15,556 nt of DNA. Origin: an uncultured Ignavibacteria bacterium (GTDB lineage Bacteria > Bacteroidota > Ignavibacteria > Ignavibacteriales > Melioribacteraceae). The stretch covers positions 1 through 15,556 of the forward strand of contig CALGLM010000423.1 of NCBI GenBank assembly GCA_937930275.1, written 5' to 3'. Below the pieces are notes generated by a model. The model was not told the DNA's origin, did not search any database, and saw only the letters and a program-made list of their open reading frames with translations. Positions within the stretch are counted from its first letter, which is position 1. Each line of letters starts with the position of its first letter. The position numbers were made by a program, and so were the translations under genes. This document shows, piece after piece, positions 1 through 8,101 of this stretch.

Positions 1-567
1 TAACCCCGCAATAATACCCGCTATAGTACCGCCTGTTCCGTTTGCACAACAAATGTAGTCATAATCTATACCTATTGACTTAACCAACTCCGCAACACCT
101 TTTAACGCGAGCATATTACTTCCGCCTTCCGGAACAATATAGGGATTGCCAAATTTTAATGCCAAATTATTTCTAAAAGTCTCGTCATTTCTATTTCTAT
201 ATGTAGTTCTATCTAAATAATGTAATTCCATTCCGCACGAGACGGCAAACGAAAGAGTAGAATTTAGAGGTAAATGCTCTTCTCCTCGTATTATACCAAT
301 AGTTTTTATACCGAATATTTTACCTGCCGCAGCTGCCGCATAAATATGATTTGAAAAAGCCCCGCCGAACGTTAGCATAGTATCGTATTTATTTTCAATA
401 ACATGTATTAAGTTATATTTTAATTTACGCCATTTATTACCCGATATTTCCGGATGAATCAAGTCATCTCGTTTTATATAAACATTTACATTCTTATCGT
501 TATCCGGTAATAATATCCTTTGTATAATCGAGTTATTTTCACTTATTAATTTATCTTCAAACATCAT
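1..567 (-). CDS. ACC deaminase / D-cysteine desulfhydrase family PLP enzyme, N-terminal part
   Basis: Read on the minus strand, this frame is open for 189 codons from an ATG at 567 to the left edge, so the C-terminal part (about 110-150 residues in this family) is missing. It is a fold-type II pyridoxal-phosphate enzyme. Residues 42-48 read SGNKWRK, where K45 is the expected Schiff-base lysine. FSNH at 71-74 is the substrate-loop motif. VPEGGSN at 145-151 and the glycine loop GTGGT at 177-181 are cofactor-phosphate elements. Family members open 1-aminocyclopropane-1-carboxylate to 2-oxobutyrate and ammonia, or desulfurate D-cysteine to pyruvate, sulfide and ammonia. The residues that separate these activities lie in the missing part, so the substrate is undecided. 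A second ATG follows directly (564); either could be the start, and a weak GAAGAGAA precedes both. The gene is divergent from the LD-carboxypeptidase gene. Confidence 0.88.
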   Translation of the reverse strand, partial: MMFEDKLISENNSIIQRILLPDNDKNVNVYIKRDDLIHPEISGNKWRKLKYNLIHVIENKYDTMLTFGGAFSNHIYAAAAAGKIFGIKTIGIIRGEEHLPLNSTLSFAVSCGMELHYLDRTTYRNRNDETFRNNLALKFGNPYIVPEGGSNMLALKGVAELVKSIGIDYDYICCANGTGGTIAGIIAGL

Positions 568-615
568 ATTTCTCTTCAATTCTTAAGTAAAAATATACGA
601 ATATATATCCTTAAA

Positions 616-638
616 CAAAAATAAATTGATTAATTTTG
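616..638. promoter_or_regulatory. possible divergent -7 boxes between the PLP-enzyme and LD-carboxypeptidase genes
   Basis: Two exact matches to the Bacteroidota -7 consensus TAnnTTTG lie back to back in the 137-base divergent spacer. TATTTTTG is on the minus strand (623-616), facing the PLP enzyme gene. TAATTTTG is on the plus strand (631-638), facing the LD-carboxypeptidase gene. Neither has a TTTG or TTG at the expected distance upstream. In DNA this AT-rich such matches arise by chance, so this is only a candidate. Confidence 0.22.
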
Positions 639-704
639 ATTTAACATTTCAACAAACATTTTTATATATTATATAATAAATTAAATTTATTTAGGGTTGA
701 TACT

Positions 705-1760
705 ATGAACAGACGTGAGTTATTAAAAAGTGCTGCTTTAACAACAGCCGTTGCTATGTTACCTATTAGTAATATTTTAAGTTTTACATCATCAAAAACA
801 AATTTAAGGACTATTAAACCCAAAAGATTACAAAAAGGTGATTTAATAGGATTGGCAGCTCCCGCAAGTTTTATTGACGACAAAGAACTGCAAGAATCAG
901 TTGCGCAGATGGAAAAACTCGGATTTAAGGCTAAATATAACGAAAAAATATTGTCTAAATACGGATATTTAGCCGGAACTGATAAAGAACGTGCCGATGA
1001 TTTGGCAAATCTATTTGCCGATAAAGAAGTTAAAGGAATTATTTGTGTAAGAGGAGGATACGGCACTCCCAGGTTGTCACCTGTTTTGGATTATAATTTA
1101 ATAAAACGTAATCCGAAAATTTTGTGCGGTTATAGTGATATAACTTCTTTAATTTATTCAATTTATTCTCAAACCGGCTTAGTTTGTTTTCACGGACCCG
1201 TTGCAACTTCAACATATAACGATTTTTCGTTAAATTATTTTATTAATACATTAATAGAGCCTCAAAAAACTTTACCCTTAATTTCTGCTACGGACGAAAA
1301 ACCCGAAGATACTGACTTTCAAAGATACGTTATTAACGAAGGGGTTTGCGAGGGGATACTAACGGGGGGAAATTTGTCTCTTGTTGTAAGTCATATAGGT
1401 ACAAAATATGATATTGATTTAAAAGGCAAAATACTATTTCTTGAAGAAGTTAACGAAGAACCTTATAGGATTGATAGAATGTTGACTCAAATGATAAACG
1501 CCGGAAAATTTGAAGGAATTGCAGGAATTGCTTTAGGTGTTTTTAGAGGGTGTGAAAAAAAGAAAAAAGATGCTTCGTTTGAAGAATCATTAAACTTAAA
1601 ACAAGTATTAATAGATAGATTAAAACCATTAAATATCCCTACAATTTACGGTCTATCTTTCGGACATATAGTAAATAAATTTACTTTGCCTATTGGCATT
1701 AAAGCAAAACTTGATACTGATAAACAGTCATTAACATTACTTGAACCGGCTGTTTTATAA
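705..1760 (+). CDS. exported LD-carboxypeptidase (peptidase family S66), murein recycling/remodelling
   Basis: A 351-residue member of the S66 serine carboxypeptidases, which cleave the L,D bond releasing the terminal D-alanine from murein tetrapeptides. The N-terminus reads NRRELLKS followed by a modestly hydrophobic stretch to about residue 27. This resembles a twin-arginine (Tat) signal, so the enzyme is probably exported, unlike cytoplasmic E. coli LdcA. The mature part has GLAAPAS (49-55), RGGYGTPRL (116-124), the nucleophile motif GYSDIT with Ser144, the acidic motif FLEEVNEEPYRIDRML with Glu247, and SFGH with His321. Together these form the family Ser-Glu-His triad. Length and motif order are those of an intact enzyme. 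The stop codon directly touches the priA start, so the two are probably co-transcribed and translationally coupled. No strong Shine-Dalgarno precedes the ATG. Confidence 0.9.
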   Translation: MNRRELLKSAALTTAVAMLPISNILSFTSSKTNLRTIKPKRLQKGDLIGLAAPASFIDDKELQESVAQMEKLGFKAKYNEKILSKYGYLAGTDKERADDLANLFADKEVKGIICVRGGYGTPRLSPVLDYNLIKRNPKILCGYSDITSLIYSIYSQTGLVCFHGPVATSTYNDFSLNYFINTLIEPQKTLPLISATDEKPEDTDFQRYVINEGVCEGILTGGNLSLVVSHIGTKYDIDLKGKILFLEEVNEEPYRIDRMLTQMINAGKFEGIAGIALGVFRGCEKKKKDASFEESLNLKQVLIDRLKPLNIPTIYGLSFGHIVNKFTLPIGIKAKLDTDKQSLTLLEPAVL

Positions 1761-4226
1761 ATGTTTGTTAAAGTTGTTTTTCCTTTACCTTTTAGAAATT
1801 CATTTACTTATTCCGTTTCGGATGATTTTACCGATCTAATAAATATAGGTGTACGCGTAGTAGTCCCATTCGGTAATCGTGTTCTAACCGGATTTGTAAT
1901 AGGTATAACCGACATAAAAGATACGGATGCAACAATAAAACCAATAATTGATATTATTGACGAAACACCCGTATTTGACGAAACAAGTCTAAAGTTTTAT
2001 GAATGGATTTCCGAATATTATTTATGCAGTCTTGGTGAAGCATTACGCTATTCGGTACCGCCGGGGAGCGAGGTTGAATCCAACAGAATAATAATTTCGG
2101 ACTGCGATACGTGCAATAAATTATTACTCCAAGAAAAGAACAAAGGTACACTTAAGTATAAAATGTTAACTATTTTAGCGTTAAAAGAAAAAGTAAATCT
2201 TTCTTTTATACAGAAGGCGATTAACAAAAAGAATATTTATTCCGCCCTTAAATCTCTTGAAAAGCTTGGAGCAATTGAAATAACAGATATAATTGACGAA
2301 GCAAAAGTAAAGCCCAAAAAAGTTAAATTTGTAGAAATAGCCGAATCGATTGACAGAATATACGGAGCTATTGCAGATTCCGAAAAACGTTCACCAAAAC
2401 AAGTAATTATATTACTCGAGCTACTTTCGCTTAAAGGAAAATCGATAAAATTATCAACACTATTAGAAAAAACACAAAGTAGTTCCAACACAATAAACGC
2501 TTTGGAATCAAAAAAGCTAATTAGAGTTTTTGACAAAGAAATTGAAAGAGTTTATGAGGAAAGTTATAAAGAAAATATATCCGAATTTGAATTAACGGAC
2601 ATGCAAAAAAACGTTACTGATGTTATTTCGGAAAGTATTAATAAAAATACTTTCAAACCGTTTTTACTGCAAGGCGTTACGGGAAGCGGTAAAACTCAGG
2701 TATATATTGAACTTGCAAAACTTACTCTTTCGCTACAAAAAACGGTTTTAATTTTAGTACCGGAAATTTCTTTAACTCCCCAAATGATGACACGTTTTTT
2801 AAACAGTTTTGGTAAAAAAGTTACTTTAATTCACAGTAAAATGTCACTTGGGGAAAGATACGATAGCTGGCGGGGCATATTAAAAGGTAAATATAAAGTA
2901 GTAATAGGACCTCGTTCGGCAATGTTTGCGCCTCTAAAAAATATAGGTTTAATTGTTGTTGACGAAGAACATGACGCAAGCTATAAACAAAACGATTTAG
3001 TCCCTCGATTTAACGCACGCGATTGTTCAATTATTAAAGCAAAGCAGAATAATTGTCCCGTTGTTTTAGGTTCGGCAACCCCTTCTATCGAAACCATGTT
3101 TAATGCACTAACCGGTAAATTTATGTGGTTAAAATTGCCCGAACGGGTTGATAATGCACAACTACCCGAAATTAAACTAATAGATATGATTGAAGCTAAA
3201 AAACATAAGCAAACCGATAATATTTTTAGCAAGGAATTAATACAAGAGATTAGACTAAGAAAAGAAAGAGGGGAAGGAGTAATTATTTTACAAAACCGAA
3301 GAGGTTTTGCTACTCAAATTTATTGTGACGACTGCGGAGAAATAGAAACTTGTGATGATTGTAGTGTGGGGTTAATTTACCACATCGATAAAAACTTGCT
3401 TAAGTGCCATTATTGCGGTTTTACCAAACAAGCACCAAGAGTCTGTAAAAAATGCGGTTCGATACAATTAAAGTATTTTGGTACAGGAACGCAGCGAGTT
3501 GAAGATGAATTGAGTTACTATTTGCCTGATTGCAAAATTGAAAGAGTTGACAGCGATACTTTGGATACAAAAGGTAAATTCGGCGAAATAATGAACAAAT
3601 TTGCAGCAGGCGAAATAGATATATTAGTCGGAACTCAAATTGTTTCAAAGGGGTTGGATTTTTCCAAAGTTACATTAGTAGGAGTTATTTCTGCCGAAAC
3701 GACCTTATGGATGCCTGATTTTAGAGCTGACGAACGTACATTTCAATTATTAACACAAGTAGCCGGACGTGCCGGTAGAAGTAATACAAAAGGAGAGGTT
3801 TTAATTCAAACACAAAATCAAAGTAATTTTGTGTTACAATGCGTTCTTTCAAATAATTATACAGCTTTTTTTGAAAGGGAGATTAAAGTTCGTGAATTTA
3901 ATAACTATCCTCCTTTCAGCCGTCTGGCCTTAATTGAAGCAAAAGGCGAAGACGAAAAAGATACTTTGGATGCTATTAATCAATTGTACAAACTGCTTCA
4001 AAAATATAATTCACCGGTTATTATTAATCCGCCGGTAACCGCCGTTCTATTTAAAATAAAAAAACAATTCAGATATCAGCTAATATTAAAAACTCCGCTT
4101 AAGCAAGATCCGTCCGCCGCAATTTTAAGAAATTTAATATTCACCGTACTAACGGAATACAATAAAATTGCAAGGCATAAAGACGTAAAAATTACTGTTG
4201 ATATTGACCCTCAATCCATTTTGTAG
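1761..4226 (+). CDS. priA: primosomal protein N' (replication restart helicase PriA)
   Basis: An 821-residue superfamily 2 DNA helicase that recognises stalled or collapsed forks and reloads the replicative helicase. The N-terminal 3'-end-binding domain covers about residues 1-100 (FRNSFTYSV, PFGNR) and is followed by a winged-helix region. The helicase core has Walker A GVTGSGKT (305-312), the DEEH box (401-404), GSATPS (437-442), GTQIVSKGLDF (624-634) and QVAGRAGR (666-673). Eight cysteines (522, 525, 531, 534, 549, 552, 562, 565) form the two zinc sites inserted between the helicase lobes. The ending VDIDPQSIL is the usual PriA C-terminus. All key residues are present and the protein is full length. 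The ATG follows the LD-carboxypeptidase stop with no gap and has no separate ribosome site, which implies coupling. A terminator follows. Confidence 0.98.
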   Translation: MFVKVVFPLPFRNSFTYSVSDDFTDLINIGVRVVVPFGNRVLTGFVIGITDIKDTDATIKPIIDIIDETPVFDETSLKFYEWISEYYLCSLGEALRYSVPPGSEVESNRIIISDCDTCNKLLLQEKNKGTLKYKMLTILALKEKVNLSFIQKAINKKNIYSALKSLEKLGAIEITDIIDEAKVKPKKVKFVEIAESIDRIYGAIADSEKRSPKQVIILLELLSLKGKSIKLSTLLEKTQSSSNTINALESKKLIRVFDKEIERVYEESYKENISEFELTDMQKNVTDVISESINKNTFKPFLLQGVTGSGKTQVYIELAKLTLSLQKTVLILVPEISLTPQMMTRFLNSFGKKVTLIHSKMSLGERYDSWRGILKGKYKVVIGPRSAMFAPLKNIGLIVVDEEHDASYKQNDLVPRFNARDCSIIKAKQNNCPVVLGSATPSIETMFNALTGKFMWLKLPERVDNAQLPEIKLIDMIEAKKHKQTDNIFSKELIQEIRLRKERGEGVIILQNRRGFATQIYCDDCGEIETCDDCSVGLIYHIDKNLLKCHYCGFTKQAPRVCKKCGSIQLKYFGTGTQRVEDELSYYLPDCKIERVDSDTLDTKGKFGEIMNKFAAGEIDILVGTQIVSKGLDFSKVTLVGVISAETTLWMPDFRADERTFQLLTQVAGRAGRSNTKGEVLIQTQNQSNFVLQCVLSNNYTAFFEREIKVREFNNYPPFSRLALIEAKGEDEKDTLDAINQLYKLLQKYNSPVIINPPVTAVLFKIKKQFRYQLILKTPLKQDPSAAILRNLIFTVLTEYNKIARHKDVKITVDIDPQSIL

Positions 4227-4247
4227 TATTATGACAATTTAAAAATA

Positions 4248-4287
4248 AAAATGACTCATTAATTTATTTCAATTAATAAGTCATTTT
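4248..4287. terminator. bidirectional terminator between convergent priA and Yip1-like gene
   Basis: Long inverted repeat: AAAATGACT-C-ATTAATT, loop TATTTC, AATTAAT-A-AGTCATTTT. The 17-position stem has a single C/A mismatch. It lies 21 bases after the priA stop and 22 bases beyond the stop of the minus-strand gene. The minus strand runs into ATTTTTATTTTT after the stem, a good U-tract; the plus strand ends in TTTT. It is AT-rich, so the fold is weaker than a GC-rich terminator, but placement and symmetry fit a shared terminator. Confidence 0.7.
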
Positions 4288-4309
4288 AAAAATTATCATG
4301 TTCAAAAAA

Positions 4310-5131
4310 TTATGCGCCTATTCCAAAAAACTTTAAGAACGGAACATACTGAGCTACGACAAATAATAACAGAGTAAAACCAATCCACAATCCAAATACT
4401 GCGCTAAATGATTTAACGGTGTTTACTTTGAATAATTTTGAATAACCTACGCTAACCAGAGCATAAAACCAAATTGTAAACGGGTCAATATAACTTAATA
4501 AATAACCTTTATAAGTTCCTTTATCAAAATCTAAGAAATCCGAAACACTTAAACCCGAAAACATTTTTTTCATTATTAATGCTGCTAAAACCATTACAAT
4601 TACTTGTATTACGGCAATGTAAGTAGGCAGCCCCAATGCAACCAAAGCACTTTTATAATTACCTTCCCCTTTAAAAGCGAATTTAAAGAATAATAAAAAT
4701 ACGCCTGCAACAATAAACAACTTTAAGAATATTACAATAAAAGTACCAATTACTTGCATTGGCGAAAATCCGCCGATGTTTTGATCCATATTTTCTCTAA
4801 TTTTTTCTAACTGCTCTTCGGCAACTTCAGGGGGCATTTGTCCTTTTTCAACCATCTCGTTAAAATTTTTGGTTATTTTCTCCATTTGCTTTTCAATCAT
4901 TGAATATTTAATTTGTGCGTTGCTAAACATTACAAAACTTGAAAATATTGCCACAACAATAATTACCAAAGTGGGTATTAACCAATCCATTGTTTTGGGC
5001 GGAAAGAAACTCATCTTTTCAAAAGTGCCCGCAGGTTCTAAAAATAGACCGACAATATTATCTGAATGGCTCGGAGCTGTCTCTTGTACTGCTTCGGTTT
5101 GTTCGGAATTAGATTGTTCAAATTCTTCCAT
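4310..5131 (-). CDS. Yip1-family-like multi-pass membrane protein
   Basis: A 273-residue integral membrane protein. An acidic, Ser/Glu/Gln-rich cytoplasmic-looking N-terminus (1-45) contains LFLEPAGTFEKM, the short segment that commonly precedes the first helix in bacterial Yip1-domain proteins. Hydrophobic segments lie at about 50-69, 124-150, 165-187, 209-228 and 241-263. A charged helical stretch at about 75-118 (rich in E, K, Q, M) sits between the first two. The overall pattern fits the Yip1 domain family, whose bacterial role is unknown; assignment rests on pattern, not on catalytic residues. The start is supported by GGAG six bases before the ATG. The gene is convergent with priA and divergent from tnaA, probably monocistronic. 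Confidence 0.7.
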   Translation of the reverse strand: MEEFEQSNSEQTEAVQETAPSHSDNIVGLFLEPAGTFEKMSFFPPKTMDWLIPTLVIIVVAIFSSFVMFSNAQIKYSMIEKQMEKITKNFNEMVEKGQMPPEVAEEQLEKIRENMDQNIGGFSPMQVIGTFIVIFLKLFIVAGVFLLFFKFAFKGEGNYKSALVALGLPTYIAVIQVIVMVLAALIMKKMFSGLSVSDFLDFDKGTYKGYLLSYIDPFTIWFYALVSVGYSKLFKVNTVKSFSAVFGLWIGFTLLLFVVAQYVPFLKFFGIGA

Positions 5132-5331
5132 GTTTTTCTCCGTTTGTTATAAATTAATTGCTTTTTTTATCCGTATTTTAGACGAATTAACTACAATTTA
5201 GTTTCTTTTTCATCAATAATTAAAAATTACATTTATTTTAGTTCTTTTTAAATTTTAATAAATTTTGTTATATTAATATACTATTTATTATTAAAAAATT
5301 AAACTTAAAAGAACATAACGAGGAAATATTG

Positions 5332-6705
5332 ATGAAGACGATTATTGAACCATTCAAAATTAAATCTGTTGAGCCTATTCGTTTTACTACAAAAGAAGAA
5401 AGATTTGAATTATTGGAAAAAGCCGGATATAATCCGTTTTTATTGCATGCCGATGACGTAATTATTGACCTTTTAACCGATAGCGGAACAAGCGCAATGA
5501 GCGCTAAACAATGGAGCGGTATAATGGAAGGGGACGAAGCTTATGCCGGTTCAAAAAGTTTTTACCGATTTGAATCCGCCGTAAAAAAAATAACAGGAAT
5601 GAATTTTATTATTCCTACTCACCAGGGTAGAGCTTCGGAAAAAATATTGTTTTCTATTGTCGGCGGTAAGGGTAAATTTATTCCTAATAATACTCATTTT
5701 GATACTACAAGGGCAAATGTTGAATTTAGCGGCGCGGTAGCTGTTGATCTATTAAATGAAATAGGGAAACATCCGGAAATTAGAGCCGATTTTAAAGGCA
5801 ATATGGACATAGAAAAACTTGAGGAATTTATCAAAAATACCGGTACGGAAAATATTCCTCTTGTAATGATTACCGTTACCAATAATTCAGGAGGAGGGCA
5901 GCCGGTTTCTATGGAAAACATAAAACAAGTTAAAGCCATTTGTGTAAAATATAACTTACCCCTATTTATTGATGCGTGCAGATTTGCAGAAAATGCATAT
6001 TTTATAAAAAAACGTGAAAAAGGATACCAAGATAAATCAATACTTGAAATTTGTCAGGAAATGTTTTCTTATGCAGACGGCGCAACAATGAGTGCAAAAA
6101 AAGATGCTCTTGTAAATATTGGGGGATTTTTAGCAATAAACGACTCAAATCTTGCCACTCAGTGCAGAAACTTGTTGATTGTAACCGAAGGTTTTCCGAC
6201 TTACGGAGGATTGGCAGGACGCGATTTAGAAGCTATTGCTCAAGGATTGGAAGAAATTGTTGACGAAAACTATTTGCAATACCGAATTAGAAGCATTGAG
6301 TACTTAGGGGAAAAAATAACCGCTTTTGGTGTTCCGATAATTGAGCCTACCGGTGGTCATGCTATTTATATTGACGCCAAACGATTTGTACCTAACATTC
6401 CCCCTCACCAATATCCGGGACAAGCTGTTGCATGTGCACTTTATATTGAAGGCGGAATTCGCGGAGTGGAAATTGGTAGTGTTATGTTCGGCAAATACGA
6501 TGAAGACGGTAAACTTATTACTCCCCCAATGGAATTAGTTCGTTTAGCAATTCCGAGACGAGTATATACTCAAAGCCATATTGATTATGTTGCAGAAGTT
6601 ATTATTGAAGTTTATAAAAATCGTAATTTATTAAAAGGATATGAGATTACTTACGAAGCGCCGATGTTAAGACATTTTACTGCTCGCTTTAAACCTATGG
6701 ATTAA
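5332..6705 (+). CDS. tnaA: tryptophanase (L-tryptophan indole-lyase)
   Basis: A 457-residue PLP-dependent beta-eliminating lyase that converts L-tryptophan to indole, pyruvate and ammonia. Family motifs are LLTDSGTSAMS (47-57), GDEAYAGS (67-74), PTHQGR (95-100), the PLP-lysine motif MSAKKD with Lys257, EGFPTYGG (286-293) and PRRVYT (408-413). Its closest paralogue is tyrosine phenol-lyase, and parts of the sequence (AMSAKQW, GLAGRDLEA) look like that enzyme. The residues known to separate the two favour tryptophanase: Asp124 in FDTT (TPL has FTTT), VEIGS at 379-383 (TPL has MERG), and His448 in LRHFTARF (TPL has FF). The ATG at 5332 is chosen over the TTG directly before it because GAGGAAA (5320-5326) is well spaced to it. 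No leader peptide with Trp codons precedes it. It is the first gene of a four-gene run. Confidence 0.93.
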   Translation: MKTIIEPFKIKSVEPIRFTTKEERFELLEKAGYNPFLLHADDVIIDLLTDSGTSAMSAKQWSGIMEGDEAYAGSKSFYRFESAVKKITGMNFIIPTHQGRASEKILFSIVGGKGKFIPNNTHFDTTRANVEFSGAVAVDLLNEIGKHPEIRADFKGNMDIEKLEEFIKNTGTENIPLVMITVTNNSGGGQPVSMENIKQVKAICVKYNLPLFIDACRFAENAYFIKKREKGYQDKSILEICQEMFSYADGATMSAKKDALVNIGGFLAINDSNLATQCRNLLIVTEGFPTYGGLAGRDLEAIAQGLEEIVDENYLQYRIRSIEYLGEKITAFGVPIIEPTGGHAIYIDAKRFVPNIPPHQYPGQAVACALYIEGGIRGVEIGSVMFGKYDEDGKLITPPMELVRLAIPRRVYTQSHIDYVAEVIIEVYKNRNLLKGYEITYEAPMLRHFTARFKPMD

Positions 6706-6709
6706 ATTT

Positions 6710-7525
6710 ATGAAACTTAAAAAGCACATATCATATAAATCGGATAAACAAATTTGGCGTTTGCTTATAAACGAAAAGGATGATTTATTAATTGAAACAA
6801 GGGACACTTCAACTAAAGAAGTGTCCTATTTTATTTTAAATATTCCGACAAAACAGGTTATTAGAAAAAACCTTTTACTGCCTGATAATATTTGGCTGGG
6901 AGTTGAGTCATTCTTTGGGGATTATATATATTTCCATAAATTTATAAAACCTGATTTACCGATGCACTTGGGTATTTTTGCATATAATTTAACTTCCGAT
7001 AAAATTGAATGGGAAACTTTAGATTATACTTTTTTATTGGTTAACGATGATGTTGTTGTGGCACAAAAACAGGGGTTTGAAGAAACATCGTTATTTTATC
7101 TTAACGGTACAAACGGAAATTTAATAAGTTCGGCTTCGTTAACGGTTGAAGAAATTGAAGAAATGCATAATAAATTTATTGATTCTTTTAATTTTGAACT
7201 TTACGGTTATCCGGAAAACTACGATTTAAATGATGATAATGTAATAAATTCGGTAATAGAAAAATATACAAAATCATTCCCCTTAAAATATAATCCCCAG
7301 TTTATGTTATACGAGGAATTGTTTTTATGTAACTTCCATTTATTAACCAATAAAGGAATATCTAATTATTTTGTAGCGGGTGATTATTCGACAGGTAAAA
7401 TTAAAGAAGAAATTGTGTTAAATAAATCCGTAAATGCCTTTGTACCCGAATCATTTTTTACTTATAAAAACTATCTTATTTTATTAAAAGAAAAGTCGGA
7501 AGTTTTAATTTTTAACATGGAGTAA
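6710..7525 (+). CDS. uncharacterised 271-residue protein in the tnaA-amrAB operon
   Basis: I do not recognise this with certainty. The opening (IWRLLINEKDDLLIETRD, residues 15-32) resembles my memory of a Bacteroidota family of unknown function, DUF4905, but I could not test that. The protein has no signal peptide, no transmembrane helix and no catalytic motif. It is a succession of short beta-strand-like segments with aromatic residues and turns (for example LFYLNGTNGNLISSASL near 129-145, and VAGDYSTGKIKEE near 225-237). That pattern suggests a soluble beta-rich, possibly propeller-like fold. It begins 4 bases after the tnaA stop and ends 3 bases before amrA, so it is almost certainly co-transcribed with both. 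A terminator-like hairpin lies about 90 bases into its coding sequence. Function unknown; an accessory role tied to tryptophanase or the AMMECR1/MEMO pair is only contextual. Confidence 0.85.
   Translation: MKLKKHISYKSDKQIWRLLINEKDDLLIETRDTSTKEVSYFILNIPTKQVIRKNLLLPDNIWLGVESFFGDYIYFHKFIKPDLPMHLGIFAYNLTSDKIEWETLDYTFLLVNDDVVVAQKQGFEETSLFYLNGTNGNLISSASLTVEEIEEMHNKFIDSFNFELYGYPENYDLNDDNVINSVIEKYTKSFPLKYNPQFMLYEELFLCNFHLLTNKGISNYFVAGDYSTGKIKEEIVLNKSVNAFVPESFFTYKNYLILLKEKSEVLIFNME
6801..6837 (+). terminator. intragenic terminator-like hairpin near the start of the second operon gene
   Basis: A perfect 9-bp stem GGACACTTC (6802-6810), loop AACTAAA and GAAGTGTCC (6818-6826) can be extended by one G-U pair. 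TATTTTATTTT follows immediately. This is the shape of an intrinsic terminator in the sense direction, but it lies inside the reading frame (codons for RDTSTKEVSYF). It could reduce read-through into amrA-amrB, or act only when translation of this gene lags. That function is inferred; the structure is read directly. Confidence 0.45.
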
Positions 7526-7528
7526 TTT

Positions 7529-8101
7529 ATGGAACTAACAACCGAAGAAAAAAAATTACTACTGCAAATTGCCAGATTAACTATTGAAAATTATTTGGGT
7601 TCGGGACAAGTTCCTCAAATTGACACAGATAAACACCCTATTCTTAAACAGCAATCTGGCGCTTTTGTTACATTACATAAGTCCGGAAACTTACGTGGTT
7701 GTATAGGTTATATAATTAGTGATGATTATTTATACGAAACAATACATAATGCAGCAATTCAAGCCGCATTTCATGACCCAAGATTTCCGGCAGTTAAAAA
7801 ACATGAGCTGCAAAACATTGAAATTGAAATTTCCATTTTATCTCGACCGTTTAAAATGAATAGCTATGATGATATTGTTATCGGTGAACACGGCTTAATT
7901 GTTACAGAATACGGCAGACGAGGTTTGTTACTCCCTCAGGTTCCGATTGAGCATAATATGGATAAGTGGGAATACCTATCATCATTATGTGTTAAAGCAG
8001 GTTTGCCTGAAAATTTATGGCAACAAAAAACATTAAATATTGAGATGTTTACGGCAACCGTATTTTCTGAAAGCGAGTTGGAGGTTAAAGATGAGCGATA
8101 G
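7529..8101 (+). CDS. amrA: AMMECR1-domain protein (AmmeMemoRadiSam system protein A)
   Basis: A 190-residue single-domain AMMECR1 protein, the usual length for bacterial and archaeal members. Diagnostic motifs are GAFVTLHKSGNLRGCIGYI (44-62, with the near-invariant LRGCIG at 55-60), AAFHDPRFPAV (79-89), the strand EIEISILSRP (98-107) and GLLLPQV (132-138). No signal peptide is present. The biochemical role of this family is not established. In prokaryotes it is often linked to MEMO-like and radical SAM proteins. Here the MEMO gene follows, overlapping by 11 bases, but no radical SAM gene is in the window. The start is 3 bases after the preceding stop with only a weak ribosome site (GGAG within ATGGAGTAATTT). 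Confidence 0.94.
   Translation: MELTTEEKKLLLQIARLTIENYLGSGQVPQIDTDKHPILKQQSGAFVTLHKSGNLRGCIGYIISDDYLYETIHNAAIQAAFHDPRFPAVKKHELQNIEIEISILSRPFKMNSYDDIVIGEHGLIVTEYGRRGLLLPQVPIEHNMDKWEYLSSLCVKAGLPENLWQQKTLNIEMFTATVFSESELEVKDER

Noticed and set aside
662..1066. Minus-strand open frame of 134 codons opposite the LD-carboxypeptidase gene
   Set aside because: It is antisense to a well-supported S66 enzyme, is low in complexity (Ser/Leu/Asn) and has no recognisable motif; it is a shadow of the real gene.
5132..5331. Possible TnaC-like leader peptide before tnaA
   Set aside because: The plus strand of this 200-base spacer contains no TGG codon and no ATG before the tnaA start, so a TnaC-type Trp-sensing leader is not present.
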